This document shows positions 1-12,503 of a stretch of DNA of 64,000 bases, piece after piece. The first letter of the stretch is position 1; each line of letters starts with the position of its first letter. The stretch covers positions 62,001-126,000 of the forward strand of contig CAJJDO010000068.1 of NCBI GenBank assembly GCA_905183005.1, given 5' to 3'. This stretch comes from Paramecium pentaurelia. Lineage: Eukaryota; Ciliophora; Oligohymenophorea; Peniculida; Parameciidae. The notes under the pieces were generated by a model. That model saw only the letters and a list, made by a program, of their open reading frames with translations. It was not told the DNA's origin and did not search any database. The translations under genes and the position numbers were made by a program.

Positions 1-507
1 ATTAATTAAAAGTAACAAACTGAAAATCAAAAATTTTATATATTTGCAGTTTATAGTGTTAAAGTCTTTAGTCCTAAAGATTTATTATTTGATTTATAAA
101 AAGATGAATCAATATCTATTCATGAATCAAAAAATCAAATTGCAGCATTCATTAATTAAATAGGTTAAAATACCTTAAAGGTTTCCTTATTAGATATATA
201 GACTTTAAATTTAATGAAATAGCCTGGAAAAGGAGTTAGATGTAATCATATCTAATGTTTTGATTTAGAAAAATTTATTAAATTAAATTATATAGAGAAC
301 AAATGGATTTGTCCAATTTGTTAATAAAAGTGCCATAAATTAGTTATAGATCAATTTTAAAAGAAAATTATTGAAAATGTAGTAAATTAATAATTGAAAA
401 GGACAGAAATAGAATTTGATAGAGAAGGTAAAGTAACAGAAGAAATAATTGATTATCTAAATTATAAGAGTTCAAATTTGGATGATGAAATGTAAATTGA
501 ACTATGA
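1..507 (+). CDS. SP-RING (MIZ/PIAS-type) SUMO E3 ligase, 3' end
   Basis: The frame is open from base 1 to the TGA at 505-507, so the 5' part lies outside the window. The visible 168 codons hold a canonical SP-RING: the run PGKGVRCNHIQCFD, then KWICPICQQKCHK about 20 residues later. The Cys and His ligands sit as in PIAS/Siz proteins, after which the family normally continues with a hydrophobic VIDQF-like strand, also seen here. By family knowledge this domain recruits the UBC9-SUMO thioester and promotes SUMO transfer, usually in the nucleus. The tail after it is acidic and short. Three in-frame TAA/TAG codons inside the zinc-finger region confirm the ciliate code. Whether a SAP or PINIT domain lies upstream cannot be seen. 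Confidence 0.85.
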
Positions 508-559
508 AAACATATATCTATATTTTCAGATGAAAAATTGTTATTATATATGATACAGA

Positions 560-3500
560 TCAATCCTCATCTAAGTTCTTTTAATTATAGTAAGATTATC
601 CTAATAAGGTTATAATAATAATTTTTATTTATTTCATCTCATATAAAAGATGAGAAATTTCAGACCTTATGATAGAGTCATTACCTTCTAAATACATATT
701 GTGTTTTTCATCCTATTCTCTCTTTAACTTTGCTTTCATTTTTCTTCTTAAATATCTTCTAATAAATCTTTTAATTGCTCTCATACCTCTTAAACCTTCA
801 AATAAAACTCTTTATTATTATGGTAATAGTTCTTTTGTAGTATCAAGATATCGTTATTTTTATGCAAAAAATGATTTCTCATCTTTCTAATGTTTAGGAG
901 TTTATGTCTTAGGTTAATTATTCGAATTTTTCATATGAGGAGAGGAAGAGGAAGCCTAAAGATTATTAATTTCATAAAAAGCTCTTTGTTATTTTGCAAA
1001 ATTAACTTCAACTGTTAATCGAGTGACAATTTGTTCCTCTTGTTGATTTTCAAGATTCTCAAGAAAATATATAAATTCTTCTTCTTCAGATCTTATCAAA
1101 CAAGCAATAGCAGCTAATCCTTCTCTATTAATTTAGATTACATTTTTTTTTGTTTTTTTCTTCTTATCACCTACTATCATATCTTTAACTTTTTGTATTG
1201 TTTTTTCATATAAAATATCTTCAGTATTCTCCAAATCTTTATATCCTGAATCAAGATTATATCTATGAATGATTAACAATAATTATTTATAAGCTTTACA
1301 ATTTTATAAATTAGTTTTAACTTATGTAAGCATTAATTTCCATTATTTAATTGGAAATGCCAATTTTAATTATTTAAGTAAACCAATAACTTGAGTTGCT
1401 TATTTTGATAAATCTTCATATTATTCTAATAAATATTATCTTTCTGATAATAGATATAATGTTTCAACAAAATGAGTATGATAGTCACCTATTGCTTCTT
1501 AATAAATAATTAAGGCATCAATTAAAAAATTAAATATTTAACTTTAAAATTCATCAATTTATTATCCTCTAACATTCTTCACTTTAGATTTCTAACTTTA
1601 AAATTTAGATTGACTTCCATAATATTTTGAAATGATTGAAGTGTAATTAACAAAGAAATATGCTTCAAATCGTTATCTTTCCCAAAAATTTAATATTTAT
1701 CCCAATAATCTATAAATATCTGCAATAAATAATAAATTAATATGTCTTTTAGATTTCAGCATTTCAAAAATTTCAGTTCTTCTAATCTCAAAAACTGTTA
1801 AATTACCTTTTTTTGTATCAATTCTATTAAAACAAGAAATAATTTTTAAAATTCCTTCTGAACTATTATGTATGTCTTCATCTTTATCATGTCCTAATAC
1901 AGCAATTTTACCTAATTCTGGTGGATCATAATCAATACCTTAACTTAAATCTAATAATTTAATTAATAAATCATAAGCATTTTCATATTATAAATTATCT
2001 ACATATAATTGACAAATTATTAAGGCTATATCAAGTGAAGCTCTATCACTTGATTTAATTTATAATAAATTTTTAACATTCTTTTCTCCTGAAGATAATT
2101 AATTAAGTAAAAGCATTCCTTATTCATTATCATCAAGTAATTTGATAAATGCTGTCAAATATAAATTTAAAGCTTCTGAATAATTACCATATTTATGATG
2201 ATAACTTGCTATCATTCTATCAATTTATCCATCTAATTTAGTAGAATAATGAGTTTCACAAACAATTTTAAATGTTTCAATTAATTATAATGTTGCTTTT
2301 CTAATAAGTTAATTCTTATTTCTAGCTAATAAAATTTCAAGTAATTTTGTTCTAGTTTATAATACTGGTACTGATACTTTTCCATACTCTTCTTCAAAAA
2401 TAACTAAAGCACTTTCAGTATGTACTCTTGCATCTGTAAATTAACCTAATTTAAATAAGAGATTTCCTAAATTTGCATGTTTATAGGCAATTTATAATGG
2501 ATTTATTTTTTTCTTAACTTATTAAAATAATTAAAGAGAATTCATTAAATATTATTTAGCATCAATATAAAATCCTTAATTAGCCAATACTCTAGACATT
2601 TAATCATAAATAAGACTCATCTTAATTATTAACTATTGATCTAATTAATTGTTATCATAAAATTCTCTGATGATTATGAATGATCTTTTAAAAAATATAA
2701 AAGTCTCTTCATGTTATCCTCTCTATCCATATATATATCCAACTAAAAAATAAACATCTGATCTGATTGAACTCTTTAAAACATTTTCAAAAATAGGAGT
2801 ATTTAGATATTTATCCTTTTCAAGAAAACTCAAAAATTCTTCTACATAAGTAATTGATAACTTCTTTAAATTTAATGATATACAATCCCAAATTATACGC
2901 ATATAATTTTATACTAATAATATCAGAACTGGAGCTTATTACAATTTGAAATAATTTTGTTCCATTACATTTCTCCTTTATATCTAGAGTTAAATCATTG
3001 AAGTTCCAACATATTCAACTCTATTTGAAACTTAAAATTATGAATTCGCAACTTAATCTTCTCTTTCTTATGATAATAATTTAGGATCACTTAATTATGT
3101 ACCTATTCTACTATTATTAGTTTATGTTTTAGACACTTCATTAACTTACTATTACTTATATAGTTTCATCAATTCTTCTTTTGAACGTTCTATAGCAACC
3201 TTTGCTGAAGCATCTTTATTTTACAATAAATATAATAATCCCATCCATCTACTGATATCACTTTGAATTTATTAATATTCAAAATATAAGTCTTCATCTA
3301 CTTTCTATTTTCTAAGATCACAAGCCAATTAAGAAAATAATTTTAAACTTTCATCATATTTTTATAAATAAAATTAAATTTTAGCCCATCTCATTGTATA
3401 TTCATCAATCAAAGTTTATTCAAATCTAAATAAATTGTACATATATTATTCATATAATTTATAACATAACATAGCTTTTTTCTCTTGATTTTATTTTATA

Positions 3501-6500
3501 TAGATATATCCTAACCAATCATATACTTCCATTAATAATCTAACAGTTAAATTATCTCTTTCAGGTGGTGGTAAAGTTGTTTTAAATTTTTTTTATTATT
3601 CTTGATATTCCTTAAGCATTTGTATTTTTATTTGTTAAAATTCTTTTAATTAATGAACTGAAATATTTTATGTCTATTTTATTCTTAATTCATCAGCAAT
3701 CTAATATTACTGTAATTAAACAGCATCTAAAAAAAGTTCTTATGCTTTCTTAATATCTCCAGCATAATAAAACATCTTACCAAAAACAAATTTCTTGAAA
3801 AATTAATCTATTTTCACTCTTTTATTGTTATCAATTGTTAATTAAAATAATTCAACCTATTAATACATATCTTCTAAATCTGTATATAAGGATTTTAGAA
3901 GAAATCCAAAAAAATTAAAAAATAAAACAACTGTCTCCAAACAATGAAAACTACTCAAAGCCTCTTACATTATACTCATTGCCTTTTATAAATTTGACTT
4001 CATGTTTTCCATATCATTAGTTAAAAAATGTAAGTAGCTCAAATAACCTAAATTTAATAGTCTAAGAGAATCCATCTCACTCCCTGAACGAGTAATATTT
4101 TATATTAATTTAAGAGATATATCAAAGTAATGTTTACTGAGTTCAAATTAACTTACTTCATAATAAGCTTTGCCTCGATTATAACATGATAATATCAAAC
4201 TTTTACTTATATAATCATATTTTTAGCATTATTATTCATGATATTCATTTAATTGTTGAATATACTTAAATGCTTCAAAATAACCATCTTAATCAAGTTA
4301 CAATAGAAAATAATAATGTATAAATTAATAGTATGCTTTTTCGTTGATTTCTTTAAGGTTATTTTTAGAAATTTAGAGTACTCTATTAAAGAGTTATAAT
4401 GCATCTTCTGCTTCTCCAGATATAAAGGTAATAAGTCCTTAATAAAATTTGATATTTGATTGATTAATCTTTTTTAAAGTTTTAGGATCTGCATTTGAAA
4501 TATCTGATTCAAGTGATGTAAATGTTGTATATGCTAATTCTAATTCTCTATTTTACATATAACAAAATCCTAAACAAAATTTTAGAAAAACATATTCAGT
4601 TTTTGAAAAAAAAATTTAATTTGGATTATTAATTTTATAATGAGCTAATTTATTTAGATCATTAATTTATAATGAATTTATTGTTTTTAAAATATATTTA
4701 GCAGCTTCTTACCCTATTCTAGTATTTCTTATAAGCATATATCCTTAAATTTAATAAAAGTATTTTCTAATATCATAAAATTAATCTGACACATTAAATG
4801 CTCTTATTAATAATCCACCTTTATCTTCTTCATAATCTACAATAGTGGATAACTCTGTTTTTGGTAAATCAGCTTAAGGTTTTTCTTATTAGGCAAGATT
4901 GATTTATTTTTCAGATTTTTTTTTGTCTTATTATTATTAATTTGATGTTTTTTCATTCTTTGATTTATTGGTTTATTCATTTTCAAAATTACTCTTTTAA
5001 AAGAATATAATATCATTTGGTGGATCAAATTCCTCTTCTTATAATTAATCCATAATCCTTTTCCAATCACAATTTGGTTTAAGCATATCTTATAAATATA
5101 AAATAACAATTTAATAATTTTGTTATTTATTGTTAAGTAATTAATATTGTGCTAAAAAGGACATAATTTCAAGATAGTTCTTTGCTTGATATTCTTTAAA
5201 TTCTTCAAAATTCTTAACTCTTTAATTAAGATAAATTTCATCAGTGTGTAAACCACTAAAGGATTTTATAAATTTGGCTGCTTAACTGATATCATTTTTG
5301 TTACTCTAATTAGAATGATGAGATGTCTTCTATTTATTTTGGCACCACTTTTCAAATTTACCTAAACTAATCATTTGAATTGCTATAATAGCTAAACTAT
5401 AAAAGTTTTATTGCATTATTAAGGAATTTAAGAGCACTTCTTCAGTATTCCTTACAAGTCTTTCTTTTTTTGCTTCCTCACTCATTTTATCAAAATTTTT
5501 ATTCCAATATAAAAATAAACCCTTTTCTATTACTGGTCTCATTGTTTCATTAAAAAAGATTAAATGTCTAGGTTTAACCTATTTGATATAGTATTACAAA
5601 TAAGAGTAGGTACAACATAATTCATATTATTCTGCTTCATCCTCATATCTACTCTCATCTTCAACTAATAATTCTTCACTTTCAGCCTCACTGCGATTAT
5701 CTGAATATATTTTAGATGTCTTTTTAATTAAAGTCTAACTAACAGGTTTCTTAACTATGTAACTAGTGATTCTTAATTCATTAAAACCTTTAATTCTATA
5801 TTATCCATCTCCACTCAAATAGATATTTTCATCATTAACATTTCCATGATTAATATAGATAGATTTTGCATCTCTTAGAGCTCTCATCATAAGGATTAAA
5901 AATCCCAAGATTTCTTATTCTTTATAAGCTCCTTCCATTTTAGGGAATGAAGCTCTTATTTTAATAACTTCACTTAATGTAGCTATAGGCATATCTGTAA
6001 CTCTTAAAAAGATGTTTGAATAATTTAATAGAAACCATTATTGCTAATAAGAGACATTATAAATATCTGATGCAATAGTATCTTATTTAGTTAATGCTAA
6101 CAATTATTAAATAGATTTATTGAAGTAGAAATTCTCTTCAAATTATTAAAGGTATTCATTTTTCTTAATTTGTGTGATTTCTACTAAATATTATTATTTT
6201 AGATTGGATAATCTTTTACCTGTCCATAACATTGATTTATAACTTTCAGATTCATCTAATTATATAATTTCATCCAGTACAATATTTTATAAATACTCTG
6301 AATGATCTTCCCATAATAATTCATCTGAATTTTTAAGTGGAAAATATGCAAGTGGTTCACATTATTTTTCATTTAGCATTCTTATAGTAGCATATCCCAT
6401 AATTTATTATAATAATTCATCTTTGTCTAATAAACCAAAATTATATATTCTTTGTTGAGTGGCTTCATCAAAATACTTAAAATCTCTTCTCAAATATCTT

Positions 6501-6784
6501 TTTTCCATTTATCTTCTTTATATTTTTTCAAGTTCCTATTTCAATTTCCTTTCTATTTCTTATTCCTACATTTTATCTATTAATTCTAACTTTTTTTGTT
6601 CTTCTTTTCTTTTCTTTGCTGCTTATTTAAATTCTTCCTTTGAAATTGTAGAAGCACCAATATTAAAATCAACAAATTTCCCTTTTTTGCCACCTTACTT
6701 AGCTCCTTTGCTATCACCTCCTGAAGCAGTTCCTCTTAATGTGTTGTTTATATTGTTACAAACATCAATGCAAAAGTTTCCCAT
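560..6784 (-). CDS. Intronless 2,074-residue TPR protein with N-terminal kinase-like relic
   Basis: One uninterrupted ciliate-code frame runs from ATG (6782-6784) to TGA (560-562), 2,075 codons with no intron needed. The start MGNFC follows an AT-rich leader. Residues 1-120 are charged and coiled. Around residues 300-325 is INHGNVNDENIYLSGDGQYR followed by IKGF, which lines up with the HRDLKxxN...DFG loop of protein kinases but lacks the catalytic Asp and the DFG Asp. From about residue 550 the protein is a long array of helical hairpins typical of TPRs, for example AGDIKKAQELFLDAV. Near the C-terminus a basic IQ-like stretch (GMRAIKRFIRRYLRRKMKAK) may bind calmodulin. I do not recognise a named orthologue; scaffolding is an inference. 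The next gene upstream is on the same strand 206 bp away. Confidence 0.8.
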
Positions 6785-6990
6785 TTTATTTTAAATTATA
6801 TAAGTATAACTACAAATAATGTAAATTCTTTTAAAAACTAAAATTCAATTTTATTACTATTATTATAGATTAAAAGTGATTAAGATCATTTAAGAGAATG
6901 AATATAAAAGATTACTATTTTGAAAAACAAAACTTATAATAATCTATATATATTTATATAAGATTGTAAATAATATATATTCTTTTTTAA

Positions 6991-7602
6991 TCATGATAAG
7001 TATACTTTCTTCATCTTTATTACTTTGACTCTATCAATAGGACATTAATCAATTTTTTTTGAACACTCTTCACACACACAGACATGTCCACAGGGTTTTA
7101 GTAAGATACAGTATTCCTTTTAGAGACATATCACACAAAACTTTTAAATCAATGAATTCTTGTAAAGAGAAATTTGATTTTTTGTTTTAACTAATTAATC
7201 TTCCACTTTTTTTATATCTTCAAAACTTTATTGTCTAATAGTTTCAAAATCTCCTTCATATAATTTTATTTGTTATCTCAATTAATTATTCGCTTCCTCA
7301 ATCTATTTCCCTCTACTTTTCTCAAGTTATAACTCATGATGAATCATCAAAAAATCTTATTACAAAGTTTAATTTTGTTCTCTCTTTTTTTTTTAATCCC
7401 AAAATTGATTACGACTTGAATCCAAATATTCTCTGAATAGTTTAATCACTCGAAAAAGCTGCTTATGTGCTAATGTTAATTAATCTTGCAATGAATTCCC
7501 AATGATATCTAAGCATTGAGAATCAACTAGGCTTCGTATATCATCATCATTTTAGCAACACATAATCTCTTCTACAAGCATTTCATCATCCTATTCATTC
7601 AT
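6991..7602 (-). CDS. Coiled-coil protein with C-terminal C3HC4 RING finger
   Basis: The frame runs from ATG 7600-7602 to TGA 6991-6993, 203 residues without introns. Residues 1-150 are Gln-rich and helical with coiled-coil character. The last ~50 residues form a complete RING: CVICLQKEYCILLKPCGHVC followed by VCEECSKKIDQCPIDR. The spacing and the PCGH core match the compact RINGs of the IAP/MUL1/RNF34 type, which act as ubiquitin E3 ligases. The RING is at the extreme C-terminus, as in IAPs, but no BIR domain is present. Substrate and location are unknown. The many TAA/TAG glutamines fall in the coiled-coil half. Confidence 0.85.
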
Positions 7603-8037
7603 CTTTAAAGAATAATTAAATATGAAAATTATATTCAGACATAATTACCTACATATTTATTATACTTATTAATACTATAATTCTAAATTTATAAATATTA
7701 TATTACAAAACAACCCTAATATATGTGAATTAATGATATCACTATTAATATTTTATTCATAGCTTTATTGTTTTGTCTCATTCAATTTAATTCAATTATT
7801 TTAATTCCTTTATTATATCTAAAATATGAAAAAATGAATTTTAATTAATACACTCTAATTTTAATCACATTTAGAGATATTCCATACACTTAAATTTTTA
7901 TACTTTACACCTAAATATACCTTCAGAACTAAATCTATGATTTAATTCATAATATAATCATAATATACTTTAGATGAATATCTGATTTTATTTATATTAT
8001 TTGTAATAATTTTTCAAAGAAAATATATTTTGTATAA

Positions 8038-8722
8038 ATGACTGAAGAATAGTGTGATTATGTGTTCAAATTCATCATTATTGGAAATGGCAATTGTGGA
8101 AAAACTAGTCTTCTTTATCATTATATTCATGGAAAATGTAATTTATACTATGAATTAAGAAATTGCAAATGTTAAGTAGACATTAGGTGTTGAATTTTCT
8201 GCCAAGATAATTTAAGTGAAACAAAAGAAAATTAAAATGTAATTATGGGATACTGCTGGCTAAGAGAGATATAGAGCCTTGACTAAGGGTTATTATAGAG
8301 GAGCTTTAGGTGCTTTAATAGTGTTTGATGTTACTAAGTAATAATTTACAGTACAATAGTTCAGACTCTTTTGAGGCTCTTAAAGAGTGGATCAAACATG
8401 CCAGAGATTTTTCTAAACCATCAATTTAAATTATTATCATAGGAAATAAAATAGATCTAGAAAAAGAAAGGTAAAATTACATTTATCATATAGAGTGATT
8501 TCTGAATAATCAGCTAAATAATTTTGTTAAGAAAATGATGTTTAATATGTGGAAACAAGTGCAACAACTGGTTATTAAGTCAATGAGGCATTTACTCAAA
8601 TAACAATTAAAATTCTAGACTTATTGTAGTAAGGAGTCATTGATGGAGGTATGATCAAACCAAAATTCCTTACGTCAAAAAAAGCAGATGAAAAAGAGAA
8701 ATAATAACAATGTAATTGTTGA
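8038..8722 (+). CDS. Rab-family small GTPase
   Basis: Three short introns (8138-8159, 8338-8359, 8471-8493) give a ~205-residue protein. All GTPase motifs are visible: P-loop GNGNCGKT, switch I/TLGVEF, WDTAGQERYRALTKGYYRGA, the GNKID guanine-binding motif and ETSA. The protein ends in CNC, a double-cysteine geranylgeranylation signal, so it should cycle on membranes and recruit effectors in vesicle traffic. RabF motifs (VEFSAK, YRALTKGYYRGA) place it among Rabs, closest in look to the Rab2/4/14 group, but I cannot assign a subtype. The first intron ends in AAG rather than TAG; without removing it the switch I frame is lost. A TBC Rab-GAP gene lies 2.5 kb downstream. Confidence 0.93.
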
Positions 8723-8802
8723 CCACTTGTTTTTATTAGTTTATAACAGTAATTATAAGAAATAAAATTATTTTTTTTTAATATTTTCTTAATGTTTCTT
8801 TT

Positions 8803-8832
8803 ATATATAATTATATATATATATATATATAT
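8803..8832. repeat. (AT)n simple repeat
   Basis: A run of nearly pure TA dinucleotides between the convergent Rab and 14-3-3 genes. A second run of about 20 bases lies at 16232-16254 after the ABHD17-like stop, and a shorter one near 9787. These are low-complexity intergenic sequence with no obvious role. Confidence 0.85.
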
Positions 8833-8849
8833 CATAAATGATAACCTTC

Positions 8850-9655
8850 TCAAAGGTTTTCTACGTTACCACCTTCATCATCAAGTTCTGAGGTCCATAA
8901 TGTCAAGTTATCTCTAATTAATTACATAATGGTTGTTGCATCTTTGTATTGATCTTCTTAAATTTATTCAATGTCGGCAATAGCATCATCAAAAGCCTAG
9001 AATTGATTAATTAAGATTTGTTACTGATTTAGCTAATTAACATGCCTTAGCAGCATCATTCAAAACTTCATAATAGAAAACTGAGAAATTCAAAGCAAGT
9101 CCTAATCTGATTGGATTTGTGGTTTTTAATTCTGAATTAGCAACATTGGAAGCAGCTTAATAAGCGGCAAGAGCACCATCAGCAGCTTTCTTGTGTTAAT
9201 CACCAGAAGCATATTCAGAAATGTATCTGTGATAGTCTCCTTTCATCTTGTGGAAAAAGACTTTAGCTTCAGGTGTTGAAGCAGTTTTGATCAAATGACT
9301 GTCAATCAAATTGAGGATATCGTGGCAATATTGATTCAATTCTTCTTCAATCTTTTTCTTGTAGCTTCTGATCAAGACAAGATTTTTTTATGAGGCTGGT
9401 TGGGATTGAGCCTAAAATTTAAATTTTTTTTTTTACTTTTCCTTCTTCCTTGTTTTCAATGCTGGACAAGACTCTCCAAGCTGTTCTTCTTCCACCGATG
9501 CTATTTTTATAAGCGACGGAAAGAAGGTTTCTCTCTTCGATTGACAACTCTTATCCATTTTGAACCACTTATTTGATGTAATTGACCATATCTTCGAATC
9601 TCTCTGTTTATTCTGTCAATTTGGTCATATAGATGAGTTCTTCCCTAGTGCTCAT
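8850..9655 (-). CDS. 14-3-3 protein
   Basis: Two introns (9412-9436, 25 nt; 8997-9024, 28 nt) leave 251 codons, 250 residues, the normal 14-3-3 length. Family signatures are present in order: RNLLSVAYKN near residue 45, SYKKKIEEEL near 95, YHRYISEYASGD near 135, and the amphipathic groove ending DDAIADIEQIQEDQYKDATT with RDNLTLWTSE. This is a dimeric adaptor that binds phosphoserine/phosphothreonine peptides in the cytosol. The C-terminal tail is short and acidic (DDEGGNVENL). The gene converges with the Rab gene, with 127 bp between their stops. Confidence 0.97.
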
Positions 9656-11195
9656 TTAGATATTTTAAAATTTAAATTCTTATTTGTTTCCAAAATCAAA
9701 GATCACCCTTAAATATAGCAAAATACAATATATTCAATAAATCTAAATTTATTTAAATATATAAAAGTATGAAGTATTATTATTTATATATATATATAAT
9801 ACAACTTCCAAAAACTCATATTATTTAATATATTCCTCAAATTTAAATTCTCTTTAATCTTAAATCTCCTTCACTAATTAAAACAAGAAAATCAAGACCT
9901 TTTCTTGAAAATTGAAAATTTGAATTTAAATTCAATTTATATTTTTTATTGCAATATATTAACATGATTTCTAAGTAATCATCATTAACTCACTCATTTT
10001 GTTATGTTCTTCAATAACTAATGATATTGTTATGTATAAATCCATTAATGATTGTTTATTTTTTTTCAAAATTATGATTTTCAATTTTATTCATTCTTAT
10101 TACTTTTTTGATTACTGATAGCAGATATTTCTACAGATAAGATTATTCTAATATAAAACCATTTACATCTATTTCTAATAATTTTTAGTGTGTTTTATAA
10201 AATTTATTCTTTTCTTCTATTGATTTTTAACATTGTATATTAAAGTTGAGTAATCGCAATGAATACTTTCAAAGACTTATTAATATGAATTTATTTAAGA
10301 TTAAATCAACATGTCTTTCGATAATATTACTAAGGATGAAGATTTGTAAAATATATGATCTAATAAGTCTTGAAATACAAATATATAGTTATTATATACA
10401 AATAGCCACATTAAAAAGATTTTTAGATATACTAAATAGCAAAAATTTTAATAGGCTATTATAATAATTCATTATAAGACTCACATTTAATTATTTGTTA
10501 TTTTTTAAATTTATATATAAGAATAATAAAATTTATTATCACTGGAAATCAAATGTAATAATTTTAGAGGGAATTTAAATTATAGTATATATCTACGATG
10601 GAACAATAAATAAGTGTAAATTCATTGAATCCGCATATTTAAATTTGACTTTGATTATGTAAAGGATTAGATGTAATATTGAATGATTGAAAAAGGAAAA
10701 TAAATTTGTATGAAATTAATAAACCAAAATATTATTGAATTATATGATGGGATAATGACTGAAAACAAATTCATATTGTTTATAAGGATTTAGAAATATT
10801 AATTATTCATATTATATAATTAAATATGCAAATATGCAAATATAGAAATTAAGATTGAATTAAAAATTTAAGGTATTTTTGTTTTTGTTTGCAACTTTTG
10901 ATTATTAAATAAAATGACATTGTTGAAATTCTATCAAATTTAGATTAATTTATTTAATGCTAAATATTTTGGCTATGTTAATGTAAGCACAATAGAAAGA
11001 TTAGAAATAGCACAAAAGGATTATTGAAATTCCATTTAAAAATTTAATATTAACAAAATTATAAGTATTAGGATAATAGAGGAAAGAATTAATTATTATT
11101 TAGGATATATGAGGAATGCTAAGAAATTCTATTTGTGATTTTTACTTCTTAGAAATGAAATAATTTGATTTATTTAATTATAATTAAATTTTATT
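9656..11195. other. Gene-poor stretch, possible gene relic
   Basis: About 1.5 kb with no convincing gene, long for this compact window. On the plus strand one ciliate-code frame stays open from about 10083 to the TGA near 10684 but has no early ATG and an odd composition. Around 10540-10610 it reads like a decayed WD40-type unit (WKSN, ILEG, YDGT), and a YDG-like piece recurs near 10745. A short ATG ORF of 37 codons begins near 10912. I read this as intergenic DNA that may contain a pseudogene; nothing is certain. Confidence 0.3.
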
Positions 11196-12360
11196 ATGTT
11201 ATCAATTTAGAAAGTAAATATTGCCACTCTCTATAACAGAAATGAAGAATATAAATCATGTAATCGTGAGACTGATAGAGAAGATGGTTCTAAAATTTGT
11301 ATATCTCTATAATAATTTTAGAAAAGTTTAAAGAATTACTAAATTAAAATATTATCCCTATCAATGAACTACTTCATTTAGCTTGGTCAGGAGTGCCTAG
11401 TGAACTCAGAAGTACTGTATGGAGATTATTACTTAAATATTAATCTCCAAATAGGGATGCAAATGTATATTGGATAATAGACTTGGTTAGTTTACAATCA
11501 TAGAGAGAAAAAGAAGTGTATACTTTGGAATGTGTGATATTTATTTTGCCAAAAATCAGCAATATGATGAAAGAGAGAAAAAGATATTAAAATAAATATC
11601 AGAAGATGTTAAGCGTACAATACCAGACTCTTCAGTGTTTAGAAATCTTTAAATTTAAACTTTATTAGAGAGGATCCTTTTTATTTGGAATATACGTAAT
11701 CCTGCTTGTGGATATGTATAAGGAATGAATGATATTGTTGCTCCTTTTTTAGTTGTATTTTTGTCTGACTATGTTGATATTGACACAACTAAATTACAAT
11801 TTATTAATGAAAAACAATTAGATCATTTAGATTAAAGGTTGATAAGATAAGTAGAAGCTGACTCTTATTGGTGTCTTTGTAAATTATTAGAAAGTGTTCT
11901 TGATAACTATACTAATTCATAACCAGGATTGGTTAGATTTTATAATAAATTTAAGGAGATATTGTAAGCATTAGATAAAAAGCTTTATGAACATCTTACT
12001 ACTTCATTATGTAAGAATTTATTTTTTAATAATAGCAATGGAATTATATGCATTCATTTTTAAATGGAGTACATGTATGTTATTAAGAATGTTTTAATTT
12101 GAAGTTGGATTAAGATTATTTGATACTTTATTAGCAGAGGAAAATAGTATATTATTATAATAATTATAGACTATTTTGAACTGTGTCTCTTTATTATTAT
12201 TTCTATTTTAATGAAATTTTCTCTTAAAATTTAGAAATTATAATATGATGAAATAATGATTCTTCTAGAAAAGATACCTACAAGAGAATGGTCAGAATCA
12301 GATTTGAGTCTTTGTTTATCAGAGGCTTATGCTTACTAAAGGATTTTTTCTAAAAAATGA
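11196..12360 (+). CDS. TBC-domain Rab GTPase-activating protein, TBC1D22-like
   Basis: Four introns (11299-11321, 11465-11490, 12011-12035, 12147-12169) join five exons into ~355 residues. The TBC domain fills nearly the whole protein: LLHLAWSGVPSELRSTVWRL, then ERILFIWNIRNPACGYVQGM, ADSYWCLCKLLES, and KIPTREWSESDLSLCLSEAY at the end. The paired IWxIRxPxxGYVQG segment is the hallmark of TBC1D22 proteins, in which the usual IxxDxxR Asp is replaced. The Gln finger (YVQG) is kept. Such proteins stimulate GTP hydrolysis on Rabs, mostly at the Golgi. The N-terminus is short compared with animal TBC1D22. Confidence 0.9.
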
Positions 12361-12503
12361 ATTATATCCTAAATCTTAAACATATTATGAAAATTTAAAC
12401 TTTTTTAAAAACATTACTATTACAATTATAATATTTTTTTATTAAATATTATAGATGATTTTCTTAAGAGTCTTATTAATTTATATATAATACATATATA
12501 TTT

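Noticed and set aside
4837..5109. 90-residue minus-strand ORF starting inside the TPR gene
   Set aside because: It is in a different frame from the continuous TPR reading frame, which is open through the whole interval.
6459..6794. 111-residue plus-strand ORF
   Set aside because: Mirror of the N-terminal charged region of the 2,074-residue TPR gene.
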